Assembly (NCBI GenBank): GCA_934190685.1
Contig: CAKPTK010000096.1
Span: 1-8,538 of the forward strand
DNA: 8,538 bases
Direction: 5' to 3'
Source of the DNA: an uncultured Prevotella sp.
GTDB lineage: Bacteria; Bacteroidota; Bacteroidia; Bacteroidales; Bacteroidaceae
Shown: positions 6,898-8,538 of the stretch, one piece after another
Layout of the letters: the number at the start of each line of letters is the position of its first letter
Numbering within the stretch: position 1 is the stretch's first letter
The notes under the pieces: model-generated
Told to the model about the DNA's origin: nothing
Seen by the model: the letters and a program-made list of their open reading frames with translations, nothing else
Databases searched by the model: none
Translations under genes and position numbers: made by a program

Positions 6898-6928
6898 CAA
6901 AAGTAGTATAAAAAGAGGTGTTGACAAA
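6898..6928 (-). promoter_or_regulatory. Promoter of the aroQ-O-methyltransferase operon
   Basis: On the minus strand, TTTG (complement of 6925-6928) and TACTTTTG (complement of 6898-6905) are 19 bases apart, an ideal Bacteroidetes promoter. Transcription would start near 6891, about 28 bases before the aroQ ATG. It interlocks with the xerD promoter, so the same DNA cannot hold RNA polymerase at both sites at once. Confidence 0.7.
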
Positions 6929-6947
6929 ATTATAACCCGAAAAACTG

Positions 6948-7868
6948 ATGACTATGGACAAAGAGAATCTCACGAATGTGGAACTGACCCGCCGATATAT
7001 GCGGTATCTGAAGTTGGAACGCAACTTCTCGCAGAACACGCTTGACGCTTACCACCACGACATTCTACTGTTGTTCCGCTATATGGAATCGCAGCACTTG
7101 ACGGTGGAGACTGTCAAGCTCAGCCATCTCGAAGCATTTGCCGCCTGGGTGATGGACAACGGATGTGTGGGCACCCGGTCGCTGGCGAGGATTCTCAGCG
7201 GCGTGAAGTCGCTCTTCCGCTATCTGAAACTGGACGGTGTCATCGAGAACGACCCCAGCGAACTGCTCGAGTCGCCCCAGCGTGGACTGCATCTGCCCGA
7301 GGTGCTGACCACGGAAGAGATAGACCGCATGGAGAACAGCTTTGACATGAGCAAGGCGGAGTCGCAACGCAACAGGGCTATCATCGAGACGATGTTCAGT
7401 TGCGGACTGCGCGTATCCGAATTGGTCAACCTGAAATGGAGCGATATCTATGCCGAGGAGGAGTTTGTCCGTGTGAAGGGTAAAGGAGCCAAAGAGCGAC
7501 TCGTACCCATCTCGAAACGGGCATTGGAGGAAATCAACAAGTGGAACATGGATCGCAGCGCACTGAAAATCAAGCCTGGCGAACAAGATTACGTGTTTCT
7601 CAACTGCCGTGGCGCCCACCTCACCCGCACGATGATTCTTATCATGATTAAGCGCGCCGCCACTGCCGCCGGCATCAAGAAGACCGTCAGCCCCCATACC
7701 CTCCGCCACTCCTTCGCCACTGCCCTGCTGAAGGGAGGTGCCGACCTGCGTGCCATCCAGGAGATGCTGGGACACGAGAGTATCGGCACTACCGAGATTT
7801 ATACCCACCTTGACACCACAGACCTGCGCCGGGAGATTCTCGAACACCACCCGAGAAACATGAAATAA
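6948..7868 (+). CDS. xerD: Tyrosine recombinase XerD
   Basis: This site-specific recombinase resolves chromosome dimers at dif together with a XerC partner. It has 306 residues, the usual XerC/XerD length. The N-terminal SAM-like core-binding domain spans about 8-95 (TRRYMRYLKLERNFSQNTLDAY). The catalytic domain from about 115 has all six active residues: Arg155 (CGLRVSEL), Lys179 (VKGKGAKERLVP), His250 and Arg253 (SPHTLRHSFAT), His276 (LGHESIGTTEIY) and the nucleophile Tyr285. Two in-frame ATGs (6948, 6954) are equally possible starts. It is divergent from aroQ. I name it XerD rather than an integron or phage integrase because of its length, its housekeeping context and the absence of attachment sites or cargo. 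No clear dif-like site was seen in the window. Confidence 0.93.
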   Translation: MTMDKENLTNVELTRRYMRYLKLERNFSQNTLDAYHHDILLLFRYMESQHLTVETVKLSHLEAFAAWVMDNGCVGTRSLARILSGVKSLFRYLKLDGVIENDPSELLESPQRGLHLPEVLTTEEIDRMENSFDMSKAESQRNRAIIETMFSCGLRVSELVNLKWSDIYAEEEFVRVKGKGAKERLVPISKRALEEINKWNMDRSALKIKPGEQDYVFLNCRGAHLTRTMILIMIKRAATAAGIKKTVSPHTLRHSFATALLKGGADLRAIQEMLGHESIGTTEIYTHLDTTDLRREILEHHPRNMK

Positions 7869-7890
7869 CCGTCCGCAAGCCTTCCCGTCA

Positions 7891-7984
7891 ATTGCCCCAA
7901 AACAGTCCAAGGCTTTGGGCAATCGTTGCCCACTGCCTGTTCATCCATTGCCCAGGGCCTTGTACCATCTTTGGCAAGGGCAAT
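7891..7984. repeat. Cluster of TTGCCC inverted repeats downstream of xerD
   Basis: Five copies of the hexamer TTGCCC occur in 94 bases: forward at 7891-7897, 7925-7931 and 7947-7953, and reversed (GGGCAA) at 7917-7923 and 7978-7984. Four of them are the heptamer ATTGCCC/GGGCAAT. The first pair forms a hairpin of 7 + 3 base pairs with one bulged C and a 12-base loop. The last pair can form a 7-base stem with a longer loop. There is no T run, so it is not a standard terminator. It starts 22 bases after the xerD stop and may act as a 3' structure or transcription pause; its role is inference. Confidence 0.55.
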
Positions 7985-8119
7985 TACACAAGTTGAATAG
8001 CTGTGCCAATAGTGGAAAACTGCGGACAAGAAATGCTTCTCCGACACCCCCCAAACGGCAAAAAGACGGGCCATCTGACGCGGAAAAACGGGGAAATGAT
8101 GATCGATAAATAGAATCTG
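7985..8119. other. Non-coding stretch without recognised content
   Basis: Together with the flanking repeats this belongs to the 588-base gap between xerD and pckA. Reading frames here run through the repeat or the hairpin cluster and show no protein character. I see no tRNA, promoter or terminator in it. Confidence 0.5.
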
Positions 8120-8230
8120 TGTATGATTTGTGTAGGATATTCAGCCCATCATACATCGTCAAACTCCGCATAAACACAAGGGTTGCGAGCGATTTGTGTA
8201 GGCATGTATGATAAAGCATTGAAAACTTTT
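8120..8230 (-). repeat. Intergenic repeat copy 2 (~111 bp), inverted relative to 5620-5730
   Basis: This is the reverse-complement partner of copy 1, same length and no gaps. In the 93-base core (8120-8212) there are 11 differences from copy 1, ten of them transitions. TCATACAT (8149-8156) and ATGTATGA (8204-8211) form the outer stem. On the minus strand ACACAA and TTGTGT form the inner stem (six pairs, one better than in copy 1). The matching AAAACTTTT lies at 8222-8230. It sits between the xerD hairpin cluster and the pckA promoter. Confidence 0.85.
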
Positions 8231-8295
8231 CGCACAAGGGCGATGAATCTATGCTACCTTTTATATAATAAGGCGACAAATACAATTGCAAAGTC

Positions 8296-8319
8296 TAAAT
8301 GACAAAAGAACATCATTTA
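8296..8319. promoter_or_regulatory. Dyad upstream of pckA, possible operator
   Basis: TAAATGA (8296-8302) and TCATTTA (8313-8319) form seven-base arms with a ten-base spacer, 52 bases upstream of the pckA -33 element. The surrounding sequence is AT-rich, so chance is a real possibility. Confidence 0.2.
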
Positions 8320-8371
8320 AAATACTTTAACCTAAAAACCCATCTTGTAATATGATTTTGGCTATCAAATC

Positions 8372-8402
8372 TTTGTCATACTTGTTTTTTTTCTTACCTT
8401 TG
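8372..8402 (+). promoter_or_regulatory. Promoter of pckA
   Basis: TTTG (8372-8375) and TACCTTTG (8395-8402) are 19 bases apart, a canonical Bacteroidetes promoter. Transcription would start near 8409, giving a leader of about 48 bases before the ATG at 8457. Confidence 0.8.
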
Positions 8403-8456
8403 CAGCGATTTAGGATATTCTTTAAGCAAACATTCACAACTTAAATACAATTTAAA

Positions 8457-8538
8457 ATGGCAAAGTTTGATAAGTCAGTTTTAGCAAAGTACGGAATCAC
8501 AGGTACTCCTGAGGTTCTCTACAATCCTTCTTATGAGG
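8457..8538 (+). CDS. pckA: Phosphoenolpyruvate carboxykinase (ATP), 5' fragment
   Basis: Only the first 27 codons are inside the window. The start MAKFD and the segment AKYGITGTPEVLYNPSYE (residues 10-27) resemble the N terminus of Bacteroidetes ATP-dependent phosphoenolpyruvate carboxykinase (LSKYGITG...E...NPSYE). In these bacteria the enzyme mainly fixes CO2 onto phosphoenolpyruvate, making oxaloacetate and ATP on the way to succinate. No catalytic motif (P-loop, metal site) lies in the visible part, so the call rests on N-terminal similarity. It has its own promoter at 8372-8402, separate from xerD. Confidence 0.8.
   Translation, partial: MAKFDKSVLAKYGITGTPEVLYNPSYE

Noticed and set aside
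7065..7922. Minus-strand open frame opposite xerD
   Set aside because: xerD has all six catalytic residues on the plus strand. This frame is a shadow rich in His and Val.
8120..8230. dif or attachment site for the nearby XerD
   Set aside because: The repeat lacks two 11-base recombinase arms around a 6-8 base centre, and it occurs twice in opposite orientation.
5620..8230. Composite transposon bounded by the inverted repeats
   Set aside because: The enclosed genes are housekeeping (aroQ, xerD) in a usual Bacteroidales order. There is no transposase and no target-site duplication was found at the copies.
7941..8291. Minus-strand open frame of 116 codons between xerD and pckA
   Set aside because: It reads through repeat copy 2. 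The same frame is open in copy 1, but differences between copies fall evenly over codon positions, so it is not a conserved protein.

Overview
The window looks like chromosomal DNA of a Bacteroidales bacterium, most likely Prevotellaceae (Prevotella/Segatella-like; the genus is inference). The supports are: promoters of the Bacteroidetes type (TTTG at about -33 and TAnnTTTG at about -7) in front of several genes; no clear Shine-Dalgarno sequences; a divergent aroQ/xerD pair; and the start of an ATP-type phosphoenolpyruvate carboxykinase at the right edge.

Layout. (1) 7-1068: an exported alpha/beta hydrolase with its own strong hairpin terminator. (2) 1081-2151: a visibly AT-rich insert on the minus strand. 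It carries a lipoprotein gene and a following small secreted-protein gene, both unrecognised and both broken by frameshifts (two in the first, one in the second). Restoring the frames gives proteins of about 162 and 173 residues. A near-perfect promoter still stands in front of them. (3) 2152-5606: an AT-rich control region and a plus-strand carbohydrate-degradation pair, a GH78-type alpha-L-rhamnosidase-like six-hairpin enzyme and a CE15-type (glucuronoyl esterase-like) esterase. Both have export signals, so they probably act on plant cell-wall polysaccharide. (4) 5771-5812: a 20-bp-stem bidirectional terminator shared with the convergent minus-strand operon aroQ - O-methyltransferase, whose two genes overlap by ATGA. 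(5) 6862-6928: interlocked divergent promoters for aroQ (left) and xerD (right), with the two -7 boxes forming a perfect 20-bp palindrome. (6) 6948-7868: xerD, with all catalytic residues. (7) 7869-8456: a long non-coding stretch with a cluster of TTGCCC-type inverted repeats, a second copy of an intergenic repeat, and a canonical promoter for pckA, which starts at 8457 and runs off the window.

The least explained structure is a pair of inverted ~111-bp intergenic repeats (5620-5730 plus, 8120-8230 minus; about 86% identical by hand count). They bracket the O-methyltransferase-aroQ-xerD block. Each can fold into a nested hairpin and has two short modules repeated at its ends in swapped order. 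The sequence shows no transposase, CRISPR array, tRNA or rRNA.
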